Source: Alcanivorax sp. DSM 26293 (lineage in GTDB: Bacteria > Pseudomonadota > Gammaproteobacteria > Pseudomonadales > Alcanivoracaceae). Taken from it: a stretch of DNA of 64,000 bases. The position numbers were made by a program, and so were the translations under genes. The stretch spans positions 2,501 to 66,500 of the forward strand of contig NZ_FNUM01000007.1 in NCBI RefSeq assembly GCF_900107995.1. The letters are read 5' to 3'. Positions 19,295 through 26,453 of the stretch are shown here, piece by piece; position 1 is the first letter of the stretch, and the number at the start of each line of letters is the position of its first letter. A model generated the notes under the pieces. The model worked only from the letters and a program-made list of their open reading frames with translations. It was not told the DNA's origin and did not search any database.

Positions 19295-20299
19295 ATGACG
19301 AAAAAATACGACGTTTATGCCCTCGGCAACGCCCTGGTGGACACGGAGATCGAGGTCAGCGACGCCTTTCTTGAGCGCATGGATGTGGGCAAGGGCCTGA
19401 TGACACTGGTGGACGAAGCCCGCCAGGCAGAACTGATTGCCGCCCTGGCAGACGAAGCCGAGCCTCACAAGCAAACCAGTGGCGGCTCTGCCTGTAACAC
19501 CGTGGTGGCCACCCGCTATTTCGGCGGCAATGGCTATTACGCCTGCAAGGTTGCCGACGATGCCACCGGCGATATCTTCGTCAACGATCTGACCGCCGCC
19601 GGCGTGGACACCAACATGAACGGCAGCCGCGACCGCGGTATATCCGGCAAGTGTCTGGTCATGCTGACCCCGGACGCAGAGCGTACCATGAATACTTTCC
19701 TGGGCATTTCCAGCCAGGTGTCCGAGGCAGAACTGGACGAAGCCGCCATTGCCGCCAGCCACTATGTCTATCTGGAAGGTTACCTGGTCAGTGGTGACAG
19801 CTCCCGGGCGGCAGCCATCAAACTACGCCAGCTGGCAGAAAAGCACGGTGTCAAAACCTCCCTGACATTCTCCGATCCGGCCATGGTGCAGTTCTTCAAG
19901 GACGGCCTGTCCGAGATGCTGGGCGACGGCGTGGACCTGCTGTTCTGCAACGACGCGGAAGCCACCAGCTACACGGATACCGACAGCCCCGAGGCCGCCC
20001 TGGAAAAACTCAAGAGCGTCTGCCGCTCCGCCGTCATCACCCTGGGCGCCGAAGGCGCGTTGGTATGGGATGGTGAGCATACCCACAGCATTGCTCCCTT
20101 GCCGGTCAAGGCCATCGACAGTAACGGCGCCGGCGACATGTTTGCCGGGGCCTTTCTGTATGCCATCACCCATGGCCATGATTTTGTTACCGCCGGCAAC
20201 CTCGCTGCTGCTGCCGCCGCCCGCCTGGTGACAGAATTCGGCCCGCGCCTTAGCGCCGAGACCCACCAGCAGATTCGCCAAGATATTTTAGGTAAGTGA
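19295..20299 (+). CDS. PfkB-family carbohydrate/adenosine kinase
   Basis: Ribokinase-superfamily kinase of 334 residues, annotated in relatives as adenosine kinase. Visible motifs: YDVYALGNALVDTEIEV at the start, TSGGSACNTVVATRYFGG (PfkB signature 1), and DSNGAGDMFAGAFLYAI (signature 2 with catalytic Asp). A GGAG ribosome site lies 5 nt before the ATG. It is followed 4 nt later by the Rieske gene. The sugar or nucleoside phosphorylated cannot be fixed from the sequence. Confidence 0.88.
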   Translation: MTKKYDVYALGNALVDTEIEVSDAFLERMDVGKGLMTLVDEARQAELIAALADEAEPHKQTSGGSACNTVVATRYFGGNGYYACKVADDATGDIFVNDLTAAGVDTNMNGSRDRGISGKCLVMLTPDAERTMNTFLGISSQVSEAELDEAAIAASHYVYLEGYLVSGDSSRAAAIKLRQLAEKHGVKTSLTFSDPAMVQFFKDGLSEMLGDGVDLLFCNDAEATSYTDTDSPEAALEKLKSVCRSAVITLGAEGALVWDGEHTHSIAPLPVKAIDSNGAGDMFAGAFLYAITHGHDFVTAGNLAAAAAARLVTEFGPRLSAETHQQIRQDILGK

Positions 20300-20303
20300 T
20301 CAC

Positions 20304-20636
20304 ATGGAACACGTTTGCAACCTGATCGACATTCCCGACGACAGTGCGCGGGAATTCCAGAAAGACGGCCAACCCGTGGTCGTGGTGAAACACGATGGGC
20401 TGGTACGTGCCTTCGTCAACTGGTGCCCGCACCTGGGCATCGAGCTGAACTTCATGCCGGACCAGTTCATGGACAGTGACAACCAGTTCATCATGTGCGC
20501 CAACCACGGCGCCCTGTTCGAGATTGATAGTGGCGACTGCCTGTCCGGCCCCTGCAGTGGCGACAAGCTGATCCCGGTTCCCCTTGAAGTGCGTGGTGAC
20601 GAGGTGTGGCTTGGCCCCGTCGAGGTGCCGGCCTGA
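20304..20636 (+). CDS. Rieske-type [2Fe-2S] protein
   Basis: Small cytoplasmic Rieske protein of 110 residues. The cluster ligands are complete: NWCPHLGIELN (Cys-x-His) and MCANHGALFEIDSGDC (Cys-x2-His). Similar single-domain proteins act as ferredoxin-like electron carriers or as subunits of oxygenases and reductases. It lies between a PfkB kinase and srkA, 4 nt and 7 nt away, so it is in their operon; no oxygenase partner is nearby. Confidence 0.9.
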   Translation: MEHVCNLIDIPDDSAREFQKDGQPVVVVKHDGLVRAFVNWCPHLGIELNFMPDQFMDSDNQFIMCANHGALFEIDSGDCLSGPCSGDKLIPVPLEVRGDEVWLGPVEVPA

Positions 20637-20643
20637 GCCGCTT

Positions 20644-21603
20644 ATGAGCCATCCTTTTGATGACCTCACCCCGGATTACATGCTCGACGCCGTGGACGCC
20701 GCCGGCTTCCTCAGCGACGGTCGCCTGCTGCAGCTGAACAGTTTCGAGAACCGGGTCTACCAGGTGGGCCAGGAAGAGGGCCCGCCGGTCATCGTCAAGT
20801 TCTACCGTCCACAGCGCTGGAGCGATGAACAGATCCTGGAAGAACATGCCTTCAGCCTGTTCCTGGTGGCGCGGGACCTGCCGGTGGTTGCCCCCATCGA
20901 AAAGAACGGCACCACCCTGTTTCACTGCGACGGCTTTGCCTTTGCGGTATTCCGCAGAGCCGGCGGCCATGCGCCGGAGCTGGATAACGACAACCATCTG
21001 GAACAGCTTGGTCGCACCCTGGCCCGCTGGCATGCCTGCGGCAGCGATCGGCCTTATGAGCTCCGCCACACCATGGACCCGCTGGCCGACATTCGCGCCG
21101 CCAGCACCTTCCTGATCAATGACGTGGTGGACCTGAATTACCGCAGTCAGTATCGGGATGTGTGCGGCCAGCTGCTGGAACAGATTGAACAACACCTGGC
21201 CGAGGTGGAATTTCCACTACTCAACGTGCACGGCGACTGTCATACCGGCAATATCCTGTGGCGCGACGACAAACCGCATTTCGTGGATCTGGATGACAGC
21301 TTGCGGGCGCCAGCCATGCAGGACATCTGGATGCTGCTGTCCGGCGAGCAGGACGAACAACAACACCAGCTTCGGGTGCTGGCCCGCGGCTACGACACCT
21401 TCCTGCCCTTCCCCTGGCAACAGACGGCCCTGATCGAACCGCTACGCACCCGGCGCATTATCTGCTACGACGCCTGGCTGGCCAGACGCTGGGACGACCC
21501 GGCCTTTCCGCCGGCATTCCCCTGGTTTGAATCCATGAGTTACTGGCGGGATCAGGTGACCTTATTGCAACAGCAGCTACGTAGTTTGCAGACCCCGTTG
21601 TAG
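20644..21603 (+). CDS. srkA: Stress response kinase A (YihE/RdoA family)
   Basis: Ser/Thr protein kinase of the aminoglycoside-phosphotransferase fold, 319 residues. It shows SFENRVYQVGQEEG with PPVIVKFYRP (ATP-lysine), the catalytic loop NVHGDCHTGNILW, and the metal site FVDLDDSLRAPAMQDIWMLL. In E. coli this kinase counters envelope stress and oxidant-induced death. The ATG at 20644 matches the family start MSHPFDDLTPDYMLDAV. Confidence 0.93.
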   Translation: MSHPFDDLTPDYMLDAVDAAGFLSDGRLLQLNSFENRVYQVGQEEGPPVIVKFYRPQRWSDEQILEEHAFSLFLVARDLPVVAPIEKNGTTLFHCDGFAFAVFRRAGGHAPELDNDNHLEQLGRTLARWHACGSDRPYELRHTMDPLADIRAASTFLINDVVDLNYRSQYRDVCGQLLEQIEQHLAEVEFPLLNVHGDCHTGNILWRDDKPHFVDLDDSLRAPAMQDIWMLLSGEQDEQQHQLRVLARGYDTFLPFPWQQTALIEPLRTRRIICYDAWLARRWDDPAFPPAFPWFESMSYWRDQVTLLQQQLRSLQTPL

Positions 21604-21619
21604 AGGAAAACGCGTTTCC

Positions 21620-21644
21620 GTAGGAGCGCCGCTCGCGGCGCGAT
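21620..21644. repeat. REP-like palindrome downstream of srkA
   Basis: GTAGGAGC followed by a perfect 7-bp hairpin GCGCCGC-TC-GCGGCGC (21626-21641). The GTAGGAGC head and GC hairpin are the layout of REP sequences in Pseudomonas and Alcanivorax-type genomes. It lies 17 nt after the srkA stop. Confidence 0.65.
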
Positions 21645-21677
21645 AGGGTTGGCGCCGTGTCTTCTAAAGCCGCTGCT

Positions 21678-21843
21678 GTAGGAGTTCCTCTCGAGGGACG
21701 AAGCCGAGGCCAAGCGAGGAAAAAGGCGAGGCAGGGGCTGCCAGGTCACTCTAGAGACGCCCTGTTTCACAGAAACGACGTTGCTGGCCTTGCAGGTGCT
21801 TTCCACGCCGGCACCTGGTTCGTCCCTCGAGAGGAACTCCTAC
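21678..21843. repeat. Inverted pair of REP-like sequences with perfect 25-bp ends
   Basis: The 25-mer at 21678-21702 (head GTAGGAGTTCCTCTCGAG) is repeated exactly in inverted orientation at 21819-21843, with 116 nt between. Each copy also contains the short palindrome CTCGAG. The right copy supplies the TAG stop codon of sfsA (21840-21842). The arrangement is that of a REP doublet (REPIN/BIME), and it would fold to one long hairpin between the convergent srkA and sfsA transcripts. Confidence 0.75.
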
Positions 21844-22559
21844 AACTGTATTGGCAACGGGTGTTCCAGCCGAAAACCATCGGCGGATAACGCCACCTTC
21901 CACGCCAGTACCTCCACCCCCTTCTCCACCGCTTCCCGCAGCAGCACCCCGTAGCGGGCGTCGATTTCATCCGCCGGTCGGGCGGCCTGTCCCCCACTGT
22001 GCTGCACACAGAAAAACAGCACCGCCCGCTTGCCGGACGCCACCACCTCCATGAGGGTCAGTAGATGCTTCTGGCCCCGCTCGGTCACGGAATCCGGGAA
22101 GGCAATGACACCGTCATCCGGATCATTTGGCCCGGGGCCAAGCGTGACATTTTTCACTTCCACAAAGGTATGGGGATCGCTGCGCTCTCCCAGTGCCAGA
22201 TCAAAGCGGCTGTCACCGTATTTCACTTCCCGTTCCACTCCGCTGCCGGGGTTCAGCCCGGTAACAGCGCCGGCACGAATGGCTTCCTCCACCAGCGCAT
22301 TGGGGCGACTGGTATTCACCCCCGCCCAATGGCCGTGGGCCACCTGCACCGCCTCCAGCGTGTGACGATATTTACGCTTGGGGTTACCGCTGTCGGAGAT
22401 CAGCGCCAGTTGGGGCTCTCCCAGTACGCAGTGCTTCATGGAGCCGGTATTCGGGCAATGCACGGTCATTTCGCGGCCATCGGCGCGCACCACATCGGCC
22501 ATAAACCGCTTGTAGCGGCGCAGCAGGGTGACGCGCTCCAGGGGGGGATCAAACTTCAC
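21840..22559 (-). CDS. sfsA: Sugar fermentation stimulation protein SfsA
   Basis: DNA-binding/nuclease-like protein of unclear role, first seen as an enhancer of maltose use in E. coli. 239 residues, usual length. Hallmarks: LLRRYKRFMADVVR, HCPNTGSMKHCV, SRFDLALGE, TFVEVKNVTLG with the putative catalytic Glu-Lys, and FPDSVTERGQKHLL. The ATG overlaps the stop of the aminotransferase gene by 4 nt. The last codons and the stop run into the REP-like repeat, so the final residues PIQL may be element-derived. Confidence 0.93.
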   Translation of the reverse strand: MKFDPPLERVTLLRRYKRFMADVVRADGREMTVHCPNTGSMKHCVLGEPQLALISDSGNPKRKYRHTLEAVQVAHGHWAGVNTSRPNALVEEAIRAGAVTGLNPGSGVEREVKYGDSRFDLALGERSDPHTFVEVKNVTLGPGPNDPDDGVIAFPDSVTERGQKHLLTLMEVVASGKRAVLFFCVQHSGGQAARPADEIDARYGVLLREAVEKGVEVLAWKVALSADGFRLEHPLPIQL

Positions 22560-23722
22560 AGGGGCTCCAGGTAACGGCCCAAGCGGTGCAGGGCTTCGAC
22601 TAGACGGGACTCGGCGCAGGTATAGGCCAGACGAACATAACGGTGAGGGTCATGGCCGGCACCGAAATCCAGCCCCGGCGTCATGGCCACTTTTTCCTTT
22701 TCCAGCAGGTCTGCACAGAAGGCAAAGCTGTCATCGGTCCAGGCACTCACATCCACATACACATAAAACGCCCCGTCGGCATTGGACACCACCGGCAGTT
22801 TGAGATGCGCCAGGCCATTGAGCAGGCACTGGCGGCGACGGGCAAACAGCTGGTGACGCTGCTCCAGAATCGTCAGCGTCGGCTCCTGCAAGGCGGCAAG
22901 GGCACCGTGCTGCGCTGGCGTGGACGGTGCCAGAAACAGGTTCTGGGCCAACCGTTCAATGGCCGGCACCAGCGGCTCCGGCGCCACCAGCCAGCCCAGC
23001 CGCCAACCGGTCATGCAGAAGTATTTGCTGAAGCTGTTGATCACCATCACCTGATCGGTACGCGACAGCACCGACTCCGCCGGCCCGCGGTAACAGAGCC
23101 CCTGATAGATTTCATCCACCAGCAACAGCCCCCCTTTCTCCACGGCCCCTTCGGCCATGGCCTGCAGGGTATCCAGCGACAACATGTTGCCGGTGGGGTT
23201 ATCCGGGCTGGCGACCATGGCCAGGCGGGTATTCGACTGCCAGGCCGACAGCAAGTCGTTGCGGGTCAGCGTGAAATGATTGTCCGCCTTCAAGACCAGT
23301 GGCTGAGGCCGCCCCCCCACCAGATTCACAAACTGGCGATTGCAGGGGTAACCCGGATCACACAGCAATACACCGTCCCCGGGATTGATCAGCGCCGCCA
23401 GCGCCAGCTGCAGGGCACCGGAAGCCCCTGGCGTCACCACGATCTGTGACGGCAATACGGTAGCGGCAAAACGGTCCCGGTAATCATCCGCTATGGCCTG
23501 GCGCAAAGCAGGCAATCCTGCCGCCGGCGTGTAGCCGGTGCCTCGCTCACGGGTTGCCTCGGCAATGGCCTCCAGCACCGGCGCCGGAGTTTCAAAATCC
23601 GGCTCGCCCACTTCCAGATGGATCACATCGTGTCCCTGAGCGGCCAGTTGCTGGGCTCGCTCCAGCAGTGCCATTACGTGAAAAGGCGGGATCTGTTTGG
23701 CGAAATGCGACAGCGTGCTCAC
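22556..23722 (-). CDS. Class I/II PLP-dependent aminotransferase
   Basis: Cytosolic fold-type I aminotransferase of about 388 residues. Motifs: HLEVGEPDFETPAPV, GYTPAAGLPALRQAIADDY, ASPDNPTGNML (PLP Asn/Asp), LLVDEIYQGL, and the Schiff-base lysine in INSFSKYFCMTGWRLGW. The start is a GTG at 23722 with GAGGA 5 nt upstream; the open frame reaches back to 23788 without support. Closest to aspartate/alanine-type enzymes; the amino-acid pair is not decided. Overlap with sfsA suggests one transcript. Confidence 0.88.
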   Translation of the reverse strand: MSTLSHFAKQIPPFHVMALLERAQQLAAQGHDVIHLEVGEPDFETPAPVLEAIAEATRERGTGYTPAAGLPALRQAIADDYRDRFAATVLPSQIVVTPGASGALQLALAALINPGDGVLLCDPGYPCNRQFVNLVGGRPQPLVLKADNHFTLTRNDLLSAWQSNTRLAMVASPDNPTGNMLSLDTLQAMAEGAVEKGGLLLVDEIYQGLCYRGPAESVLSRTDQVMVINSFSKYFCMTGWRLGWLVAPEPLVPAIERLAQNLFLAPSTPAQHGALAALQEPTLTILEQRHQLFARRRQCLLNGLAHLKLPVVSNADGAFYVYVDVSAWTDDSFAFCADLLEKEKVAMTPGLDFGAGHDPHRYVRLAYTCAESRLVEALHRLGRYLEPL

Positions 23723-23754
23723 AAGATTCCTCTTTCCTATAGGGGTGGCATGGC

Positions 23755-23809
23755 TATAATCGGCCAGATTTTCACCAACTGGTGACAAGACTTACCCGGA
23801 AGGGGTAAG
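23755..23809. promoter_or_regulatory. TATAAT box and two palindromes upstream of dksA
   Basis: TATAAT at 23755-23760 is followed by the palindrome TCACCA-AC-TGGTGA (23772-23785) and by a hairpin CTTACCC-GGAAG-GGGTAAG (23791-23809). The first has the look of an operator just after a transcription start, the second of a leader hairpin. No good -35 was found. The dksA ATG is 100 nt further on. Confidence 0.4.
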
Positions 23810-23911
23810 GTCGAAAGATTACATTACGCCCGTGCTTGGTGATATCAAGCAGACCCTAGGGATAGTGGCACAGGATAGAGAGTCGAGAAGATGCTAAGGG
23901 AGTTAATCAAA

Positions 23912-25069
23912 ATGGCCACCGGCAAAAAGAAAGCCCCGAAAAAGGCGGCTAAAAAACAAACCACCGGGTCTGCTTCCAGCAGCAAAAAAGCCACCTCATC
24001 CACTGCTGCCCGCAAAGCACCAGCCAAAAAGGCCGCTGCAAAGAAGGCTCCTGCCAAGAAAGCCACGGTGAAGAAGGTGGCGGCAAAGCCTGCAGCCAAA
24101 AAGACCCCAGCCAAAAAAGCGGCCGCAAAGAAAGTCACCAGCAAGCCAGCCGCCAAAAAGGCACCGGCCAAGAAGGCCGCCGTGAAGAAGGCAGCGCCCA
24201 AGAAAGCCGTTGCCAAGAAACCGGCACCGGCCAAAAAAGCGACCGCCGCCAAACCGGCAGCCAAGAAAACAGCCACCCCAAAAGCCCCGGCCAAAAAGGC
24301 CGCAGCGAAAGCGCCGACCAGTAAGCCTGCCGCTCAAAAGGCAGTCCGCAAGCCAGCGGCGAAACAGGCCGTCGCGAAAACCCAATCCACTGCTGCCAGC
24401 GCCAAGCCGGCGAAGGCCAGCAAGCCCGCTGCCAAGAAACCGGCAGCCAAAAAAGCAGCACCGGCTGCACCTAGAACAAAACTGCCGACCTCCGGGAAGG
24501 CATCCGCAGCGGCCCGGGCCGCTGCCAGAGACGCATCGAACACCGGTAACGCACGGACCGCGACTGCCGGCAAAGGGACTTCGCCGAGCCGATCCACCAC
24601 TTCTGCTCAGGTAAAAGCAAACGTGAAAAAGAAAACCGCCTCATCTTCCTCGCAGGCCCAAATGCATGGTTTCAAACCCTACATGCCGGCCAAAAACGAG
24701 GAGTACATGAACGAGAAACAACGGGAGCACTTCCGCCAGATTCTGCTGGCCTGGCGCCAGGAGTTGATGGAAGAAGCGGATCGCACCATGCACCACCTGC
24801 AGGATGAGCAGGCGAACCTGCCTGACCCTGCTGACCGCGCCACCCAGGAAGAAGAGTTTGCCCTGGAGCTGCGCACCCGTGACCGCGAGCGCAAGCTGCT
24901 CAAGAAGATCGAGAAGACGCTGGATCTGGTCGACAAGGACGATTATGGCTACTGCGAAGCCTGTGGCATTGAAATCGGCATCCGTCGCCTGGAAGCCCGC
25001 CCCACCGCCGACCTGTGCATCGACTGCAAGGAACTGGCGGAGATCAAGGAAAAGCAGCTGGCCGGATAA
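23912..25069 (+). CDS. dksA: DksA with a histone-H1-like N-terminal extension
   Basis: RNA-polymerase secondary-channel factor that acts with ppGpp. Residues 251-385 are a full DksA core: helical start [20 protein letters not shown], the acidic coiled-coil tip [14 protein letters not shown], and a four-cysteine zinc site (YCEACG, LCIDCK) ending EIKEKQLAG. Residues 1-250 are low-complexity, made of Lys/Ala/Pro repeats such as [12 protein letters not shown], then a Ser/Thr/Ala linker; this resembles AlgP/histone-H1 tails that bind DNA. The frame is unbroken, so this is a real fusion. ATG 23912 has AAGGGAG upstream; ATG 23891 is also possible. An internal ATG at 24662 begins the core exactly and could give a short form. 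Confidence 0.93.
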   Translation: MATGKKKAPKKAAKKQTTGSASSSKKATSSTAARKAPAKKAAAKKAPAKKATVKKVAAKPAAKKTPAKKAAAKKVTSKPAAKKAPAKKAAVKKAAPKKAVAKKPAPAKKATAAKPAAKKTATPKAPAKKAAAKAPTSKPAAQKAVRKPAAKQAVAKTQSTAASAKPAKASKPAAKKPAAKKAAPAAPRTKLPTSGKASAAARAAARDASNTGNARTATAGKGTSPSRSTTSAQVKANVKKKTASSSSQAQMHGFKPYMPAKNEEYMNEKQREHFRQILLAWRQELMEEADRTMHHLQDEQANLPDPADRATQEEEFALELRTRDRERKLLKKIEKTLDLVDKDDYGYCEACGIEIGIRRLEARPTADLCIDCKELAEIKEKQLAG

Positions 25070-25076
25070 CCTCCCC

Positions 25077-25188
25077 AGTTGACAGTGGACAGTTGATAGT
25101 TGACAGCTAGCAGGGCGCAAAGCGCCCTGCTTTGCTATCTGCTTGGCACTGTTTTCCGCTGTCAATTGTCAACTATCAACTGTCAACT
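25077..25188. repeat. Heptad-arm hairpin element B
   Basis: Left arm 25077-25104: AGTTGAC AGTGGAC AGTTGAT AGTTGAC. Right arm 25161-25188, on the other strand: AGTTGAC AGTTGAT AGTTGAC AATTGAC. Including AGC at the inner edge, 27 of 31 positions pair. The core holds the terminator-like hairpin at 25109-25131. The right arm ends directly at the gluQ ATG (25189), so it takes the place of the ribosome-binding site. Confidence 0.85.
25109..25131 (+). terminator. Hairpin after dksA, inside repeat element B
   Basis: Perfect 10-bp stem AGCAGGGCGC / GCGCCCTGCT with an AAA loop. The following TTGCTAT is a poor U-run, so termination may be partial. Confidence 0.5.
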
Positions 25189-26076
25189 ATGGTTTATCGC
25201 GGACGTTTCGCCCCCACCCCCTCCGGCCCCCTGCATTTCGGGTCCCTGGTGGCTGCGCTGGCCAGCTGGCTGGAAGCGCGCCACGCGGGCGGTGAATGGT
25301 TGATCCGCGTGGACGATCTGGACCCGCCCCGGGAAGTGCCCGGTGCCGCCGATACCATTCTGCGTCAGCTGGAAACCTTTGGCCTGCACTGGGATGGGCC
25401 CGTGCGTTACCAGAGCCAGCGCCACTTCGCCTATCAGGAAGCCGTGGATGCCCTGCTCGACCGCGGCTACGCCTTTCACTGTCGCCTGACCCGCAAACAA
25501 CTGGCCGCCCTCAACCATAACCATCCCGGCATCAGTGCCAGTGTGCCCGCCGCCGAGGATACCGCCATCCGCCTGCAGGTTCCCGACCGGGAGCTGGACT
25601 ACCCGGATGGCATTCAGGGGCGAATCAGCAACAACCTGCACCAGGACGGTGGCGCCTTCGTGATTCGTCGCCGCGATGGCCTGTTCGGGTATCAGCTGGC
25701 CTGCGCCCTGGACGATGCGGATGATGGTATTACCCATGTGTTGCGTGGTGCGGACCTGCTCGATTCCACCTTGCGCCAGCGCTGGCTGCTGGAATGCCTG
25801 GGCAGGCCTGCGCCGGAGTATGCGCATTTGCCGGTGGTCAGCGACGGCCGGAACCTGAAGCTGTCCAAATCCACCGGCAGTGAGGCCCTGGACCCCACTC
25901 GAGCCAGCCAGCTACTCACCGCCGCCCTTCACTGCCTGGGACTGCAGCCGCCCTCAGACCTGCAAGACGAACGCCCCGCAGTACTATTGGCATGGGGCAC
26001 GGCGCACTACCCCGATCACCAGTGGCCCGCGGGCCGACAGCAGCCATTGCCCGATGAGTTAAAAGTTCAACGTTGA
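25189..26076 (+). CDS. gluQ: Glutamyl-Q tRNA(Asp) synthetase
   Basis: Attaches glutamate to queuosine in tRNA-Asp. About 295 residues, a truncated GluRS without anticodon-binding domain. Seen: RFAPTPSGPLHFGSLV (HIGH region), the glutamate-site RVDDLDPPRE, LACALDDADDGITHVLRGADLL, and KLSKSTGSEAL (KMSKS region). The ATG at 25189 matches the family start and is flush with the right arm of repeat B, so no normal ribosome site is visible. The C-terminal residues ELKVQR and the TGA stop are encoded by the left arm of repeat C. Confidence 0.94.
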   Translation: MVYRGRFAPTPSGPLHFGSLVAALASWLEARHAGGEWLIRVDDLDPPREVPGAADTILRQLETFGLHWDGPVRYQSQRHFAYQEAVDALLDRGYAFHCRLTRKQLAALNHNHPGISASVPAAEDTAIRLQVPDRELDYPDGIQGRISNNLHQDGGAFVIRRRDGLFGYQLACALDDADDGITHVLRGADLLDSTLRQRWLLECLGRPAPEYAHLPVVSDGRNLKLSKSTGSEALDPTRASQLLTAALHCLGLQPPSDLQDERPAVLLAWGTAHYPDHQWPAGRQQPLPDELKVQR

Positions 26077-26210
26077 AAGTTTAAAAGCGCGAGAGGGTTT
26101 CGTGATTTCTGTTTGTCCGTGCCTGCGCCCTTGCCATGAATCGCGGGCACGACCTCGCCAGGTCTTCGACCTGGCCCGCGTTGCAACTTTACACTTTGAA
26201 CTTTCAACTC
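26056..26210. repeat. Heptad-arm hairpin element C
   Basis: Left arm 26057-26084: AGTTAAA AGTTCAA CGTTGAA AGTTTAA. Right arm 26182-26209, other strand: AGTTGAA AGTTCAA AGTGTAA AGTTGCA; both continue into GCG at the inner edge. The core has TCGCGGGCAC at 26141-26150 and a perfect hairpin GCCAGGTC-TTC-GACCTGGC (26157-26175). The left arm forms the end of gluQ, including its stop. Confidence 0.85.
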
Positions 26211-26276
26211 AGCCCCCGCTTTTACACGCCTCACCCCCTGGCGTATGCTCATCGGCCCGGAGGGGTTAAACCACCT

Positions 26277-26453
26277 ATGTATACCGACCGACTGCTGATC
26301 ATCTTCATTCTCGGCACCTACCTGCTTTCTCCTGCCATCATCGATTGGTGGAGCGAAGGTGGGCGCGCCTGGTATCGCCCCTATCTGATCTGGTTGGGCC
26401 TGATCGCCCTGAGCTACTGGATTGCCAAGAGCAAGGATGTCGATGGTCTATAG
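26277..26453 (+). CDS. cbrX: Small membrane protein CbrX
   Basis: 58 residues with two hydrophobic segments (about 7-21 and 36-50). A short hydrophobic frame overlapping the start of cbrA is known in Pseudomonas as cbrX, where it couples to cbrA translation; position and character match here. A GGAGGGG site lies 11 nt before the ATG. Its last codons contain the cbrA start (11-nt overlap). Biochemical role unknown. Confidence 0.78.
   Translation: MYTDRLLIIFILGTYLLSPAIIDWWSEGGRAWYRPYLIWLGLIALSYWIAKSKDVDGL

Noticed and set aside
23845-24294. 149-codon Ala/Phe/Leu-rich frame on the minus strand resembling membrane segments
   Set aside because: Complement of the Lys/Ala repeats of the dksA tail.
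24000-24480. DNA tandem-repeat array or CRISPR-like repeat
   Set aside because: The repeats are Lys/Ala/Pro codon repeats in one continuous dksA frame, irregular in length and without unique spacers.
25077-25188. CRISPR array in the heptad elements
   Set aside because: Repeats are only 7 nt, contiguous, and occur as inverted arms; no spacers.
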